Of a stretch of 64,000 nucleotides of DNA, positions 9,311-20,183 are shown piece by piece; position 1 is the stretch's first letter, and the number at the start of each line of letters is the position of its first letter. The notes beneath the pieces were generated by a model that saw nothing but the letters and a program-made list of their open reading frames with translations, made no database searches and was not told the origin of the DNA. The stretch covers positions 1-64,000 of the forward strand of contig CALYOS010000005.1 of assembly GCA_945267035.1 (NCBI GenBank), written 5' to 3'. The position numbers and the translations under genes are program-made. Source of the DNA: an uncultured Neisseriaceae bacterium (GTDB taxonomy: Bacteria; Pseudomonadota; Gammaproteobacteria; Burkholderiales; Neisseriaceae).

Positions 9311-10692
9311 TGTCGGTTGAGAATGGAAAAAAGATGCCGATACTTGATGTGAATTTTATCTTTAAAACTTTTGCTCAGTTACCCACTGTTGCCAATACAG
9401 CTATTAACCGCGTGGTGATTGATAGTCGTGCGGTTGAAGCTGGGGATGTGTTCGTCGCTATTAAGGGGGAACATTTCGACGGGCATGACTTTGTCAATGA
9501 TGTGTTGGCGCAAGGTGCTGTGTTATGCATTGTCAGTCGTGCAGAATTTGCTCAGCAGGATCGTTGTGTGCTGGTTGAAGATACGCAACAGGCTTTGGGA
9601 CAATTGGCCCATGCCTGGCGAATGGCTGTTAATCCTGAATTGCAAGTATTTGGTATTACGGGATCTGCTGGCAAGACTACGGTTAAGGAGATGCTGGCAA
9701 CCATTCTGCGTCGCTATGCAGGAGATGAAAAAGTACTGGCTACAGCGGGCAATTTGAATAATCACCTTGGTTTGCCCCTAACTTTATTGCAGCTAACCGC
9801 TCATCACCGCTACGCTGTGATTGAAATGGGTATGAATCATGTGGGTGAATTGAGCTATTTAACTGATCTCACTCGCCCCGATTTTGCTCTGGTTAATAAT
9901 GCTTTGCGTGCACACATCGGCTGTGGTTTTGAGGATGTGGCCGATATTGCTCGTGCGAAAAGTGAAATCTATCAAGGTTTGGATGAGCAAGGTACGGGAT
10001 TGATTCCGCTAGATGATGGCCAGTCTAGTATTTATGCCGCGGCGCTGAAAGGCAAGCATGTGGTGACGTTTGGCACCAACCATGGTGACGTACATGCAGA
10101 AAATATTGTTTTAGAACCGCTAAGCATGAGTTTTGATTTGCACAGCCCGCAAGGCATAATTGCTTTGCAGCTTCCGGTACCGGGTTTACATATGGTGCAT
10201 AATGCGGTTGCCGCCTGTGCCATGGCTTTAAGTGCCAACATACCATTAACTGCGCTCACTGCTTTGGCTGATTTTGTTAATGCTAAAGGACGTTTACAAC
10301 AAAAACGCAGCGTACATGGTGCATTGATCATTGATGATACCTATAATGCCAATCCGGACGCGTTCAAAGCAGCGATTGATGTTCTGGCTTCTTTTCCCGC
10401 ACCACGCGTGCTGGTAATGGGTGCCATTGGTGAACTGGGGATTAATGCGCCCGCATTGCATGCTGAAGTTGGGGCTTATATGCGCGAGCGTGGAATAGAG
10501 GCTGCTTTTTTTATAGGTGAAGACGCCAAATATGCGGCTGAAGCTTATGGTGCGTTAGATGCTTTTTTTGAGCATAAAGCCGAATTGATTGCCGCTTTGC
10601 GCCATTGGGATCAGCCAATGGCAACGATTTTGGTGAAAGGTTCTCGCTTTATGCACATGGAAGATGTGGTTGCTGCTTTAATTGAGAATTAA
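9310..10692 (+). CDS. murF: UDP-MurNAc-tripeptide:D-Ala-D-Ala ligase MurF
   Basis: 460 residues. P-loop GITGSAGKTTVKEML near residue 115, AGNLNNHLGLPLTLL near 145, the EMGMNHVGE segment near 172 and DDTYNANPDAF near 338 are MurF hallmarks. It joins D-Ala-D-Ala to the tripeptide to finish the cytoplasmic precursor. It is coupled to murE by a 1-nt stop/start overlap. Another Met nine codons in is possible as start. Confidence 0.95.
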   Translation: MSVENGKKMPILDVNFIFKTFAQLPTVANTAINRVVIDSRAVEAGDVFVAIKGEHFDGHDFVNDVLAQGAVLCIVSRAEFAQQDRCVLVEDTQQALGQLAHAWRMAVNPELQVFGITGSAGKTTVKEMLATILRRYAGDEKVLATAGNLNNHLGLPLTLLQLTAHHRYAVIEMGMNHVGELSYLTDLTRPDFALVNNALRAHIGCGFEDVADIARAKSEIYQGLDEQGTGLIPLDDGQSSIYAAALKGKHVVTFGTNHGDVHAENIVLEPLSMSFDLHSPQGIIALQLPVPGLHMVHNAVAACAMALSANIPLTALTALADFVNAKGRLQQKRSVHGALIIDDTYNANPDAFKAAIDVLASFPAPRVLVMGAIGELGINAPALHAEVGAYMRERGIEAAFFIGEDAKYAAEAYGALDAFFEHKAELIAALRHWDQPMATILVKGSRFMHMEDVVAALIEN

Positions 10693-10749
10693 CTCATCTT
10701 TGCATGTAACGTTGTTGGTGACTACGGTCAGGTCGTTATACTATTTTCA

Positions 10750-10791
10750 TTTTCTCTGTAATATTAAGCTTGATCTCAGAGAAATATTTTT
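10750..10791 (+). terminator. Possible terminator/attenuator before mraY
   Basis: TTTCTCTG (10751-10758) pairs with CAGAGAAA (10777-10784) across an 18-nt loop and is followed by TATTTTTT. The 146-bp murF-mraY gap is among the longer ones inside the cluster. The large loop makes this uncertain. Confidence 0.4.
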
Positions 10792-10838
10792 TATGTTAAT
10801 TAACCGTTGCGGCATGTGCTGTGACAAGGAAAACAGCC

Positions 10839-11924
10839 ATGTTGTTATGGTTAGCAGAACTTTTTCATAATTGGGTTAATGGATTTCATTTATTTCAATA
10901 TACGACTTTCCGTGCGGTGATGGCGGCACTGACTTCGCTATGCTTGAGTCTGATGTTTGGTCCATGGATGATCAGAAAGCTGACTGAGCTGAAAGTAGGG
11001 CAGGCTGTTCGGGATGATGGTCCGCAAACTCATTTGATTAAAACCGGTACCCCAACCATGGGCGGGACGCTGATTTTGCTGACCATTACGTTAACCACCT
11101 TGTTATGGAGCAATTTGGCTAATCCTTATATTTGGGTTTTGCTATTTGTGATGTTAAGTACCGGTGCACTTGGTTTTTATGATGACTGGAAAAAGGTTGT
11201 CTTCAAGGATCCTAACGGAGTTTCTGCTCGTTTCAAAATGGTGTGGCAGTCTGTAGTGGCTTTGGTAGCAGGCATTGTGTTGTATTACGCTGCTCATTTA
11301 AGCTCAACCACAGCGTTTATCGTACCTTTCTTTAAAGCGATTGCTTATCCGCTCGGTGGAATTGGATTCGTTATTCTCACTTATTTTGTTATTGTAGGTA
11401 CTTCCAATGCCGTTAATTTGACCGATGGTCTGGATGGTTTGGCGGCATTTCCGGTGGTACTGGTCTCTGCAGGTTTGGCTATTTTCGCTTATGTGAGTGG
11501 TCATGCAGAATTTGCGCATTACTTACAATTGCCACATGTACCTGGAGCTAATGAAGTGGTGATTTTTTGTGCGGCAATTTGCGGTTCATGTCTGGGTTTT
11601 CTGTGGTTTAATGCCTATCCTGCACAGGTTTTTATGGGTGACGTCGGTGCTTTAGCACTTGGGGCTGCTCTAGGCACAGTTGCGGTGATTGTGCGTCAAG
11701 AAATAGTTTTGGTGATCATGGGCGGCTTGTTTGTGGTGGAAGCCTTGTCGGTGATGTTGCAGGTCGGTTCGTATAAATTAAGAAAAAAACGGATTTTTCT
11801 AATGGCACCAATTCATCACCATTTTGAGCAAAAAGGTTGGAAGGAAACCCAAGTTGTGGTGCGCTTCTGGATTATTACCATGATTCTGGTGTTGGTGGGT
11901 TTGTCTTCACTCAAAATTCGCTGA
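10839..11924 (+). CDS. mraY: Phospho-MurNAc-pentapeptide transferase MraY
   Basis: 361 residues with about ten membrane helices. It makes lipid I from UDP-MurNAc-pentapeptide and undecaprenyl phosphate at the inner membrane. Conserved catalytic stretches are GFYDDWKK near residue 115, [13 protein letters not shown] near 195 and [11 protein letters not shown] near 325. The start is set at the ATG giving MLLWLAEL, matching the E. coli N-terminus, with AAGGA 8 bases upstream; a GTG 18 bases earlier is less likely. Confidence 0.96.
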   Translation: MLLWLAELFHNWVNGFHLFQYTTFRAVMAALTSLCLSLMFGPWMIRKLTELKVGQAVRDDGPQTHLIKTGTPTMGGTLILLTITLTTLLWSNLANPYIWVLLFVMLSTGALGFYDDWKKVVFKDPNGVSARFKMVWQSVVALVAGIVLYYAAHLSSTTAFIVPFFKAIAYPLGGIGFVILTYFVIVGTSNAVNLTDGLDGLAAFPVVLVSAGLAIFAYVSGHAEFAHYLQLPHVPGANEVVIFCAAICGSCLGFLWFNAYPAQVFMGDVGALALGAALGTVAVIVRQEIVLVIMGGLFVVEALSVMLQVGSYKLRKKRIFLMAPIHHHFEQKGWKETQVVVRFWIITMILVLVGLSSLKIR

Positions 11925-11971
11925 TACGCAACTTTGGGTGATTGAGGTTAGACATTTTGTAGGACTGAGCC

Positions 11972-13318
11972 ATGATTGACTGGCAGAGTAAAAAAGTTTT
12001 GGTACTAGGTTTGGGACGAACTGGCATATCTATGCTGGAATTTCTGCAACAGGCCGGAGCCGACGTGGCAGGATATGATGCCAAGTTAATAAATGATACC
12101 AAACAAGAGCTGTCTGAACGGTTTCGGATTCCTTTTTTCACTGATGAATTAAATTCAATACCTGATTTTTACAATTATGACATCTTAGCTTTAAGCCCCG
12201 GTGTTAGCCAGCATCAGCCTGAAATCAGGGCTTTTAAAGCGGCTGGCGGTACGGTTTTGGGTGATATCGCTATTTTGGCTGATTTACTCAGCGATACCAA
12301 CAGTAAAATTCTTGCCATTACTGGTTCAAACGGTAAAACAACGACAACTAGTTTGGTGGCGTATTTATGTCAACGCAGTGGTTTGGATACCGTTTGTGCC
12401 GGAAATATTGGCACACCGGTACTAGAGGCGTTTTTGGCACGTCGGGGCAAGAGTGCAGATGTGTGGGTGTTGGAGCTATCCAGTTTTCAACTTGAAACCA
12501 CGCCTTATTTGAATGCTACCGCCGCAACTGTGTTAAATATTTCTGAAGATCATCTGGATCGGTATGATGATTTATTGGATTATGCGCATGCAAAAGATCG
12601 AATTTTCCGCGGCGACACTATTCAAGTACTGAATCATGATGACGTATTTTGTCGTGCTATGGTACGCCATCATCGAACAGTTAAATGGTTTTCTCTCCAT
12701 GAGCCGGTTGATTGGTGGCTTAATGCTGGCAGCTTGTGCAAAAATGAGGTAGCAGTTATTGCTCAACAAGATTTATCTCTTCAAGGTAGCCATAATGCAG
12801 CCAATGTTCTGGCTGCGTTTGCTTTATGTGAAGCTATAGGTCTAGCCACCGATAATCTTATCCAATATGTGCAAGAATTTAAAGGCTTACCACATCGGGT
12901 GGAAAAAGTCGCCGAAATCAATGGTGTGACATTTATCGATGACTCCAAAGGCACCAATGTAGGCGCCACATGTGCTGCATTGACTGGTTTTAATCATCCA
13001 ATTGTATTGATTGCTGGCGGACAAGGAAAAGGGCAGGATTTCACGCCATTGCGCACAGCCCTGAAAAATAAAGCCCGTGCTGTGTTACTGATCGGTATAG
13101 ATGCTAAGCAATTGGGTGATGTGCTGGATAATGTAGATTATCCAGTAGAATACTGTGCTGATTTGCCAGAGGCGACTCATCGGGCTTTTGCATTGGCACA
13201 AAGTGGCGATATTGTTTTACTCAGCCCTGCCTGTGCCAGCTTCGATATGTTCAAAGGGTATGCACATCGAAGTGAAGTATTTATTCAAAGCGTGCATCAG
13301 CTGCAGGAGTCCTCATGA
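11972..13318 (+). CDS. murD: UDP-MurNAc-L-alanine:D-glutamate ligase MurD
   Basis: 448 residues with an N-terminal Rossmann fold ([13 protein letters not shown] near residue 10), the P-loop [13 protein letters not shown] near 112, ELSSFQLE near 167 and [11 protein letters not shown] near 325. It adds D-glutamate to UDP-MurNAc-L-Ala. Its last codons overlap the ftsW start (ATGA). Confidence 0.96.
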   Translation: MIDWQSKKVLVLGLGRTGISMLEFLQQAGADVAGYDAKLINDTKQELSERFRIPFFTDELNSIPDFYNYDILALSPGVSQHQPEIRAFKAAGGTVLGDIAILADLLSDTNSKILAITGSNGKTTTTSLVAYLCQRSGLDTVCAGNIGTPVLEAFLARRGKSADVWVLELSSFQLETTPYLNATAATVLNISEDHLDRYDDLLDYAHAKDRIFRGDTIQVLNHDDVFCRAMVRHHRTVKWFSLHEPVDWWLNAGSLCKNEVAVIAQQDLSLQGSHNAANVLAAFALCEAIGLATDNLIQYVQEFKGLPHRVEKVAEINGVTFIDDSKGTNVGATCAALTGFNHPIVLIAGGQGKGQDFTPLRTALKNKARAVLLIGIDAKQLGDVLDNVDYPVEYCADLPEATHRAFALAQSGDIVLLSPACASFDMFKGYAHRSEVFIQSVHQLQESS

Positions 13319-14469
13319 TCAAAGAGTCACGCTTATTAGACCGTAATTTGCTCCGTCGTGGCGCCACCTATGATAAGTCTTTGCTGTGGATGGTGGTGTT
13401 GATGGCCAGCTTTAGTTTGATTATGGTTTATTCTGCCTCTATTGCATACGCTTCCCATGATGGAGGCAGCAAATATTATTATTTGATCCGTCAAACAGCC
13501 TTTCTTGGCTGTGGTGTCTTTTTAGGATTGATTGTAGTCCGTATTCCTTTGCGCACGTGGAAGATGCTAACGCCATTGATATTGTTATTTAGTCTGGTGA
13601 TGCTGGTGGTGGTGTTGGCCATGGGGCGGGAAATCAATGGTGCTAAACGTTGGATTAATCTGGGCATCATTAATGTACAGCCGACAGAAATATTCAAATT
13701 GGCGATCATTTTGTATTTATCTAGTTTTTTTACCCGTCGTGCGGAAATATTAAAAGAGTTTAAAAAAGTCTGGTTTGCTGGTATTCCGGTCGGTTTAGGG
13801 CTAGGGCTAATTATGTTGGAGCCCGATTTTGGTTCATTCGTGGTTGTGTCGATTATTTCTATCGGACTGTTATTTTTAGCTGGCTTACCATTTCGTTGGT
13901 TTATGGCGGTGGTTGGGTGTGGCTTAGCGGCAATGATTTTGTTGGTGTTATTTGAACCTTATCGACTAGCGCGTGTAACCGGTTTTCTGGATCCATGGGC
14001 TGATCCGCTGGGTAAGGGCTATCAGTTGACCCATTCTTTGATGGCGATCGGGCGCGGTGGCTGGTTTGGAGTTGGACTAGGCGCGAGTCTGGAAAAACGT
14101 TTTTATCTGCCTGAGGCGCACACGGATTTTATTTTGGCTGTGATTGGTGAAGAATTTGGCTTTATTGGTATTCTGGTGTTGATGTTCTGCTATATCTGGT
14201 TGATGGTTCGCGCTTTTTCAATTGGTAAGCAGGCTCGAGATCTCGAATTGTTTTACAGTTCTTTTGTCGCCAAAGGCATCGGTATCTGGATTGGGATTCA
14301 AAGTTTTTTTAATATCGGTGTCAATATTGGACTATTGCCGACGAAGGGATTAACTCTACCCCTGTTATCCTATGGGGGATCGGCGATCATCATTATATTA
14401 ATCTGTATCGCATTATTATTACGAGTAGATTACGAAAATCGTCGTGTTATGCGTGGTTTTAAAGTGTGA
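13315..14469 (+). CDS. ftsW: Septal peptidoglycan glycosyltransferase FtsW (SEDS family)
   Basis: 384 residues with about ten transmembrane helices. SEDS landmarks seen are the [10 protein letters not shown] segment near residue 108, EPDFGSF near 168 with the acidic residue needed for polymerase activity, and the C-terminal [19 protein letters not shown] block near 340. It polymerises lipid II at the septum with FtsI. It overlaps murD by 4 nt. Confidence 0.96.
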   Translation: MIKESRLLDRNLLRRGATYDKSLLWMVVLMASFSLIMVYSASIAYASHDGGSKYYYLIRQTAFLGCGVFLGLIVVRIPLRTWKMLTPLILLFSLVMLVVVLAMGREINGAKRWINLGIINVQPTEIFKLAIILYLSSFFTRRAEILKEFKKVWFAGIPVGLGLGLIMLEPDFGSFVVVSIISIGLLFLAGLPFRWFMAVVGCGLAAMILLVLFEPYRLARVTGFLDPWADPLGKGYQLTHSLMAIGRGGWFGVGLGASLEKRFYLPEAHTDFILAVIGEEFGFIGILVLMFCYIWLMVRAFSIGKQARDLELFYSSFVAKGIGIWIGIQSFFNIGVNIGLLPTKGLTLPLLSYGGSAIIIILICIALLLRVDYENRRVMRGFKV

Positions 14470-14503
14470 TCAAATTATGTGCAGATAATTAGCGGAAAAG
14501 AAA

Positions 14504-15580
14504 ATGAGTTCAAAAACCTTTATGATCATGGCTGGGGGCACAGGCGGACATATTTTTCCAGCACTGGCGGTTGCGCAAACCTTGCAGCAGCACGGTCACC
14601 GTATCGTTTGGTTAGGTAGTGAAGGCGCAATGGAAACCCGGCTGGTGCCCCAGTATGATATTCCGCTGGAAACGCTAGCAATCAAAGGTATTCGGGGTAA
14701 TGGCTGGAAACGCAAACTTCTGCTGCCGTTTACGCTGATTAAAACCATTATGGCGGCTCGGCAAATTATCAAGAAACATCAAGTTGATGCTGCCATTGGT
14801 TTTGGTGGATTTGTCACCTTTCCGGGTGGAGTGGCCGCTAAAATGAGCGCTCTGCCATTGATCGTGCATGAGCAAAATGCTATTGCCGGACTTTCTAATA
14901 AAGTATTGGCAAAATTTGCTGATCGGGTCTTGTATGCTTTTCCAGGTGTATTTGCCAATAAAGACGGATTAGTTGGTAATCCAGTTCGTTCGGATATTGC
15001 AGATTTACCCATCCCGCAACAACGGTTTAGTGGTCGAGAAGGGGTGTTAAATATTCTGGTGGTTGGCGGTAGTCTGGGTGCAGATGCTTTAAATCGGATT
15101 GTTCCGCAAGCTGTGGCTCTTTTGCCAGATGGACATCGACCTAAAATTTTACATCAATCTGGTCGCAATAAATTGACCGATTTACAACAAAACTATGCCC
15201 GACTAGGTATAGAAGCGGACTGTACAGAATTTATAACCGACATGCTTTCTGCTTATCGGCAAGCTGATTTGGTTATTTGTCGTGCTGGCGCGTTGACGAT
15301 TGCGGAATTGACCGCAGCTGGTGTAGGTGCTTTCTTGGTTCCTTATCCACACGCTGTAGATGATCATCAGACAGCCAATGCCAGCTTTATGGTCAATGCA
15401 GGTGCCGCAGTGTTATTGCCACAGTCAACCATGACGGCACAGTCTTTGCACGATTTACTCGCAGATTTAACCCGTGAACACTGCTTGCAAATGGCGATAC
15501 GAGCTCGGGCACTGGCACAGCCAGACAGTGCCGCCAAAGTGGCAAAAGAAGCAGAGGATTGTGTTCTCAATCAAAGTTAA
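14504..15580 (+). CDS. murG: Lipid II synthase MurG (GlcNAc transferase)
   Basis: 358 residues, GT28 fold. The N-terminal AGGTGGHIFPALAVAQ loop binds the lipid phosphate; GFGGFVTFPG near residue 103 and the HEQNAIAGLSNK stretch near 125 follow. The C-terminal CRAGALTIAELTAAG near 262 binds UDP-GlcNAc. It converts lipid I to lipid II on the inner face of the membrane. GGAAAAG precedes the start. Confidence 0.96.
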   Translation: MSSKTFMIMAGGTGGHIFPALAVAQTLQQHGHRIVWLGSEGAMETRLVPQYDIPLETLAIKGIRGNGWKRKLLLPFTLIKTIMAARQIIKKHQVDAAIGFGGFVTFPGGVAAKMSALPLIVHEQNAIAGLSNKVLAKFADRVLYAFPGVFANKDGLVGNPVRSDIADLPIPQQRFSGREGVLNILVVGGSLGADALNRIVPQAVALLPDGHRPKILHQSGRNKLTDLQQNYARLGIEADCTEFITDMLSAYRQADLVICRAGALTIAELTAAGVGAFLVPYPHAVDDHQTANASFMVNAGAAVLLPQSTMTAQSLHDLLADLTREHCLQMAIRARALAQPDSAAKVAKEAEDCVLNQS

Positions 15581-15646
15581 ATTGGTTTCACTCATTTGAA
15601 ATTCTGCCTTGCACAAAATTGAAGGCATTAAGAAAAGTTATTAAGC

Positions 15647-17059
15647 ATGAAAGAAAACATGAAAGATCGCATCCGCCATATCCATTTTGTTGGTATTGGG
15701 GGAACTGGTATGTGTGGTATCGCTGAGGTTTTGCATAATGAGGGTTATTGCATCAGCGGTTCAGATCTGGCCGATAATGCGGCAACTGAGCATTTGCGAT
15801 CAATTGGTGTCAGTATTTTTACCGGGCACCAAGCTGAAAATATTGCCGGTGCAGATGTGGTGGTTACTTCTACTGCTGTTAGAAAAAACAATCCCGAAGT
15901 TGTGGCGGCGGCAGCGCATAAAATTCCGGTGATACCACGCGCTATGATGTTAGCTGAAATCATGCGTTTTGGTCGTGGTATTGCGATTGGTGGTACGCAT
16001 GGTAAAACCACCACCACCAGTCTGACGGCGTCGGTTCTGGCGGCAGCCGGACTGGATCCAACTTTTGTTATTGGTGGTCGCTTAACAGCTGCTGGCAGTA
16101 ATGCCAAATTGGGTAAGGGTGAATATATTGTTGCCGAGGCGGATGAATCTGATGCTTCCTTTTTGTATCTGACGCCGCTGTTTACGGTGGTCACCAATAT
16201 CGATACAGATCATATGGATACCTATGATCATGATATTGAAAAATTGCATCAGGCTTTTATTGATTTTGTGCACCGTATGCCTTTTTATGGTAAAGCCTTT
16301 TTGTGTATTGATAGCGAACATGTGCGGCAGATTCTGCCAAACATACAGAAACCTTTCGTCACTTATGGGCTAGATGACAGCGCGGATTTATATGCCACCA
16401 ATATTACTACCAATGGTGCCACCATGTGTTTTGATGTCCATACGCGCAAAAAAGGGATTAAACCTTTTAGTGTGACTGTAAATATGCCAGGGCGCCATAA
16501 TGTGCTCAATGCCTTAGCGGTGATTGGTGTGGCATTGGAAATTGATGTACCTGTTTCGGCCATTCAACAGGGGCTGGAAAGTTTTGCCGGGGTTGGACGG
16601 CGTTTCCAAAATTATGGAGATATCGCTTTACCGCAGGGTGGAACGGCATTGATTATTGATGATTATGGTCATCATCCAGTTGAAATGACGGCTACCATTG
16701 AAGCAGCACGGGGTGCCTATCCGAAAAAACGTTTGGTGGTGGCTTTTCAGCCGCATCGCTATACCCGAACACGTGATTTGTTTGAGGATTTTGTTCAGGT
16801 GCTGACCAAAGCGGATAGTGTGGTTTTAACTGATGTGTACACCGCTGGCGAAGACCCAATTGTTGCCGCAGACAGTAAAGCGTTGATGCGAGCCATCAGA
16901 GTGCTTGGTAAAGTTGAGCCAATTTACGTTGCTAATGTTGATGAATTGGCTGGAACTTTATTAAATATACTGCAAGATGGTGATGTACTGCTCAATATGG
17001 GCGCAGGCAGTATCAATAAGGTACCGTCCATGTTGCTTGCAGCGGCCACAAATAACTAA
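15647..17059 (+). CDS. murC: UDP-MurNAc:L-alanine ligase MurC
   Basis: 470 residues, recognisably close to Neisseria MurC along its length. N-terminal [18 protein letters not shown] binds the uridine nucleotide, [14 protein letters not shown] near residue 115 is the P-loop, [10 protein letters not shown] near 165, and [10 protein letters not shown] near 340. It catalyses the first amino acid addition in precursor synthesis. A second Met lies four codons in and could be the true start. Confidence 0.96.
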   Translation: MKENMKDRIRHIHFVGIGGTGMCGIAEVLHNEGYCISGSDLADNAATEHLRSIGVSIFTGHQAENIAGADVVVTSTAVRKNNPEVVAAAAHKIPVIPRAMMLAEIMRFGRGIAIGGTHGKTTTTSLTASVLAAAGLDPTFVIGGRLTAAGSNAKLGKGEYIVAEADESDASFLYLTPLFTVVTNIDTDHMDTYDHDIEKLHQAFIDFVHRMPFYGKAFLCIDSEHVRQILPNIQKPFVTYGLDDSADLYATNITTNGATMCFDVHTRKKGIKPFSVTVNMPGRHNVLNALAVIGVALEIDVPVSAIQQGLESFAGVGRRFQNYGDIALPQGGTALIIDDYGHHPVEMTATIEAARGAYPKKRLVVAFQPHRYTRTRDLFEDFVQVLTKADSVVLTDVYTAGEDPIVAADSKALMRAIRVLGKVEPIYVANVDELAGTLLNILQDGDVLLNMGAGSINKVPSMLLAAATNN

Positions 17060-17118
17060 GCCTGTATGGTTTTAAAGCGTGCTATAAATGTAGAAAAATA
17101 TTAGAAAGAATGATAACC

Positions 17119-18030
17119 ATGAATGATTTTGGTAAAGTTGCTGTCCTGATGGGTGGCTTTTCAACTGAACGCGATGTTTCACTAGACAGTGGTGCAGCTA
17201 TCTTGGCTGCCTTAAAAAACAAAGGTGTTGATGCTCATGCGTTTGATCCGAAACATCAGCCACTATCGGATTTGGTCAGTCAAAAGTTTTCTCGCGCTTT
17301 TAATATCTTACATGGTTCATTTGGCGAAGATGGCGTTGTGCAGGGTGCTTTGGAAGCACTGGGCATTCCCTATACTGGTTGTGGGGTGGCCGCCAGTGCT
17401 TTAGGTATGGATAAATTCCGCAGTCGGCTGGTATGGCAAGGCGTTGGATTGCCTTGTGTGCCCTTTGTGGTATTGAATGATGACAGTGATTTTACGGCCA
17501 TTGAAGCTGAATTAGGTTTGCCATTATTTGTGAAACCAGCTGCTGAAGGTAGTAGTGTTGGTGTGATGAAAATTAGGCAAGCAGGTGAATTGGCACAAGC
17601 GTATCAACAATTGCAGCAATATCATGGTGAAATATTGGCGGAACGAGCTATTACCGGTGGTGAATACACTTGTGCCATTATCAACAACCAAGCTTTACCC
17701 AGTATAAAAATTGTTCCTGCCACTGATTTTTACGATTATGAAGCCAAATATCAGCGCGATGATACCGTTTATCTCTGTCCGTCTGATCTTAGCGAAGCAG
17801 ATGAGCAGCATATGCGTAACTTAACCATACAGGCTTTCGAAGCTTTAGGTGGACGAGGCTGGGGCAGAGTCGATTTTTTAAGAGATGAAGATGGGAAAAT
17901 TTACATTCTAGAAGTCAATACAGTACCTGGAATGACTAACCATAGTCTGGTACCCAAAGCGGCCAATCAAATTGGCTTGAGTTTTGAAGATTTGTGTGTT
18001 GAAATTTTAAGTCATGCGACTCTGGGATAA
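17119..18030 (+). CDS. ddl: D-alanine:D-alanine ligase
   Basis: 303 residues of the ATP-grasp fold. GGFSTERDVSLDSG near residue 12 binds substrate, VKPAAEGSSVGV near 142 is the ATP lid, and EVNTVPGMTNHSLVPK near 275 carries metal ligands and the D-Ala site. The start at MNDFGKV aligns with Neisseria Ddl; an ATG 9 bases earlier has its ribosome site too close. Its 3' end overlaps ftsQ by 17 nt. Confidence 0.95.
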   Translation: MNDFGKVAVLMGGFSTERDVSLDSGAAILAALKNKGVDAHAFDPKHQPLSDLVSQKFSRAFNILHGSFGEDGVVQGALEALGIPYTGCGVAASALGMDKFRSRLVWQGVGLPCVPFVVLNDDSDFTAIEAELGLPLFVKPAAEGSSVGVMKIRQAGELAQAYQQLQQYHGEILAERAITGGEYTCAIINNQALPSIKIVPATDFYDYEAKYQRDDTVYLCPSDLSEADEQHMRNLTIQAFEALGGRGWGRVDFLRDEDGKIYILEVNTVPGMTNHSLVPKAANQIGLSFEDLCVEILSHATLG

Positions 18031-18784
18031 TGCCTTAGCCTTGAAGCGACTGTGTCGCTGGCTGTATTTGTGCGTCGCATTATGCTTATTGACTGCTGGA
18101 GGCGTATGGTTGGTTCATTCGCCTTATTTCCCTGTGCGTCAGATTAAGGTTGCACAAGCTTTAAAACACGTGCAGACTGCGGAAATCGCAAACATCAGTA
18201 AACAGTACCTTTATGGCAATATATTTACCGTTAATCTAAATGCTGCTCGAGCAGATTTGGTCAAATTACCGTGGGTTTCTAAAGTACAGGTAAAGAGAAT
18301 ATGGCCTGATACGATCTTATTGGATATTGAAGAACGCGAGCCGATAGCGCAGTGGGAAAATGGGCAATTGGTTGATACAAATGGTGAATTATTTACAGCG
18401 CAAGTGAAAAACGATCTGCCATTGCTGGTTGGGGCAGAAAGTTCCGTTCGCATTATGGCGGTTAATTTGTTAATATTCGAAAATTTGCTTCGTCCAACAA
18501 ATTTGCATATTCGTCAGCTGCACTTAAGTAATCGATCAGCTTGGGATATAGTATTGGATAATGGTATTAGCCTCCGTTTAGGACGCGAAAATGTTGAAAC
18601 GCGTTTGTCCCATTTTGTTTGGGCATGGCCAAAAGTATTGCAGACTCAAGCCAAAGATATTGATTACGTGGATCTGCGCTATTCGGATGGGTTTGCATTG
18701 CGTTACAAGAGTAATCCGCACGTACAAAATCGTGGCAGTGAACCAGAGGTTGTGTATACAGATAATGATCGATCTGCATTATGA
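18014..18784 (+). CDS. ftsQ: Cell division protein FtsQ
   Basis: 256 residues: a short cytosolic tail, one transmembrane segment (about 16-34), then the POTRA domain (FPVRQIKVAQAL near 38, LPWVSKVQVKRIWPDTI near 84) and the beta domain. It scaffolds FtsL and FtsB at the division site. It overlaps the end of ddl by 17 nt, in the standard ddl-ftsQ-ftsA-ftsZ order. Confidence 0.93.
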   Translation: MRLWDNALALKRLCRWLYLCVALCLLTAGGVWLVHSPYFPVRQIKVAQALKHVQTAEIANISKQYLYGNIFTVNLNAARADLVKLPWVSKVQVKRIWPDTILLDIEEREPIAQWENGQLVDTNGELFTAQVKNDLPLLVGAESSVRIMAVNLLIFENLLRPTNLHIRQLHLSNRSAWDIVLDNGISLRLGRENVETRLSHFVWAWPKVLQTQAKDIDYVDLRYSDGFALRYKSNPHVQNRGSEPEVVYTDNDRSAL

Positions 18785-18826
18785 CCAGTTGAGATGAGCA
18801 AATATTGATTATATGTTTTTAAAGTG

Positions 18827-20068
18827 ATGACCATGGTTAAAGGTAAAAAATACATCAGTGCATTGGATATCGGTACGTCTAAGGTAATTGCCCTGATTGG
18901 TGAAGTACAGGATGACAATGAAATTCATATTATTGGGTTAGGACAAGCACCTTCTCGCGGTTTGAAAGCCGGTATGGTGACCAATATTGAGACCACAGCA
19001 CAAGCGATCAAGCAAGCTATGGAAGAAGCTCAGATGATGGCTGATGTTCCGTTAGACCGAGTAACAACGGGTATTGCCGGCAATCATATTCGCAGTTTCA
19101 ACTCTCAGGGTGTCGTAAAAATCAAAGATGGTGAAGTCAGTCAGGCAGATATAGATCGTGCCATTGATACTGCTAAAGCCATTAACATTCCCCCTGATCA
19201 CGATATTCTTCACACCGTGGTACAAGAGTTCATTATTGACAATCAGCCAGGTGTACGCGAGCCAATCGGTATGAGTGGGGTGCGATTGGATACACGTATT
19301 CATATCATCACTGGTGCCGTGACAGCGATGCAAAATATTCAAAAATGTGTCAACCGCTGTGGTTTGCATATCGATAAAATGATCTTGCAGCCTTTAGCCA
19401 GCGGTCAGTCCGTGTTGACAGAGGATGAAAAAGATTTAGGAGTTTGTGTTATTGATATTGGTGGAGGTACCACCGATATTGCCGTTTACACTAATGGCGC
19501 AATTCGGCATACCGCTGTTATTCCCGTGGCAGGGGATTTAATTACTAAAGATTTGGCGCAAGCTTTGCGTACGCCACACAGCGCTGCCGAATATATCAAG
19601 ATCAACCATGGTGTGGCATTGGCAACCATGGGCGGATTGGATGATATGGTAGAAGTACCCAGCGTGGGCGATCGTAATCCACGACAAATTTCCCGCCGAA
19701 CTTTGGCCAGTGTGATTGGTCCCAGGGTAGAGGAAATTCTGGAACTAACCCTGAATGAACTGCGACGTTCTGGTTTCCCAGAAGATGTACTGACTTCTGG
19801 CATAGTTTTGACCGGTGGAGCGTCCCTATTACCCGGTATGGTTGAGTTAGCTGAAGATGTGTTCAATCTGCCAGCAAGAATTGGTGTACCGAAAGAAATG
19901 GGCGGAGTTTCCGAACGCATTCGCAATCCCCGTTATGCAACTGCAATAGGTTTATTGCAGGCAGCTAGTGAAGACGACAGTAAAAATGAGGGGCCGGTAC
20001 AAATACATACTGAGCCAAAAGAGTCCTGGTTAAGTAAATTTCAGGCATGGTTTAAAAACAATTTTTAA
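18827..20068 (+). CDS. ftsA: Cell division protein FtsA
   Basis: About 413 residues of the actin fold: ALDIGTSKVIALIGEV near the N-terminus (phosphate 1), the 1C domain with GIAGNHIRSFNSQG near 85, VIDIGGGTTDIAVY near 210 (phosphate 2), LTGGASLLPG near 330, and a C-terminal amphipathic membrane-targeting tail (WLSKFQAWFKNNF). It tethers FtsZ to the membrane. Start choice is open among GTG 18824, ATG 18827 and ATG 18833. Confidence 0.95.
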   Translation: MTMVKGKKYISALDIGTSKVIALIGEVQDDNEIHIIGLGQAPSRGLKAGMVTNIETTAQAIKQAMEEAQMMADVPLDRVTTGIAGNHIRSFNSQGVVKIKDGEVSQADIDRAIDTAKAINIPPDHDILHTVVQEFIIDNQPGVREPIGMSGVRLDTRIHIITGAVTAMQNIQKCVNRCGLHIDKMILQPLASGQSVLTEDEKDLGVCVIDIGGGTTDIAVYTNGAIRHTAVIPVAGDLITKDLAQALRTPHSAAEYIKINHGVALATMGGLDDMVEVPSVGDRNPRQISRRTLASVIGPRVEEILELTLNELRRSGFPEDVLTSGIVLTGGASLLPGMVELAEDVFNLPARIGVPKEMGGVSERIRNPRYATAIGLLQAASEDDSKNEGPVQIHTEPKESWLSKFQAWFKNNF

Positions 20069-20097
20069 CCCAAAATATATTTTATATGACATAATTT

Positions 20098-20127
20098 TTG
20101 CGCAAAGTATAGAAGTGTCTATATAAT
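20098..20127 (+). promoter_or_regulatory. Predicted ftsZ promoter in the ftsA-ftsZ gap
   Basis: TTGCGC (20098-20103) and a consensus TATAAT (20122-20127) with an 18-bp spacer give a start near 20134. This would allow separate ftsZ expression from the rest of the cluster. Confidence 0.65.
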
Positions 20128-20183
20128 GAAAGCTATTTATAAAATGATTCAGATCATAGCGTGGGTTTTGTCAGGAGACATAA

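Noticed and set aside
10682..10870. 62-codon ORF across the murF-mraY gap
   Set aside because: No protein character or family; it overlaps both the murF end and the mraY start and is explained by chance.
15605..15627. TGCCTT/AAGGCA hairpin between murG and murC
   Set aside because: Short stem with a large loop and no T run; unlikely to terminate transcription.
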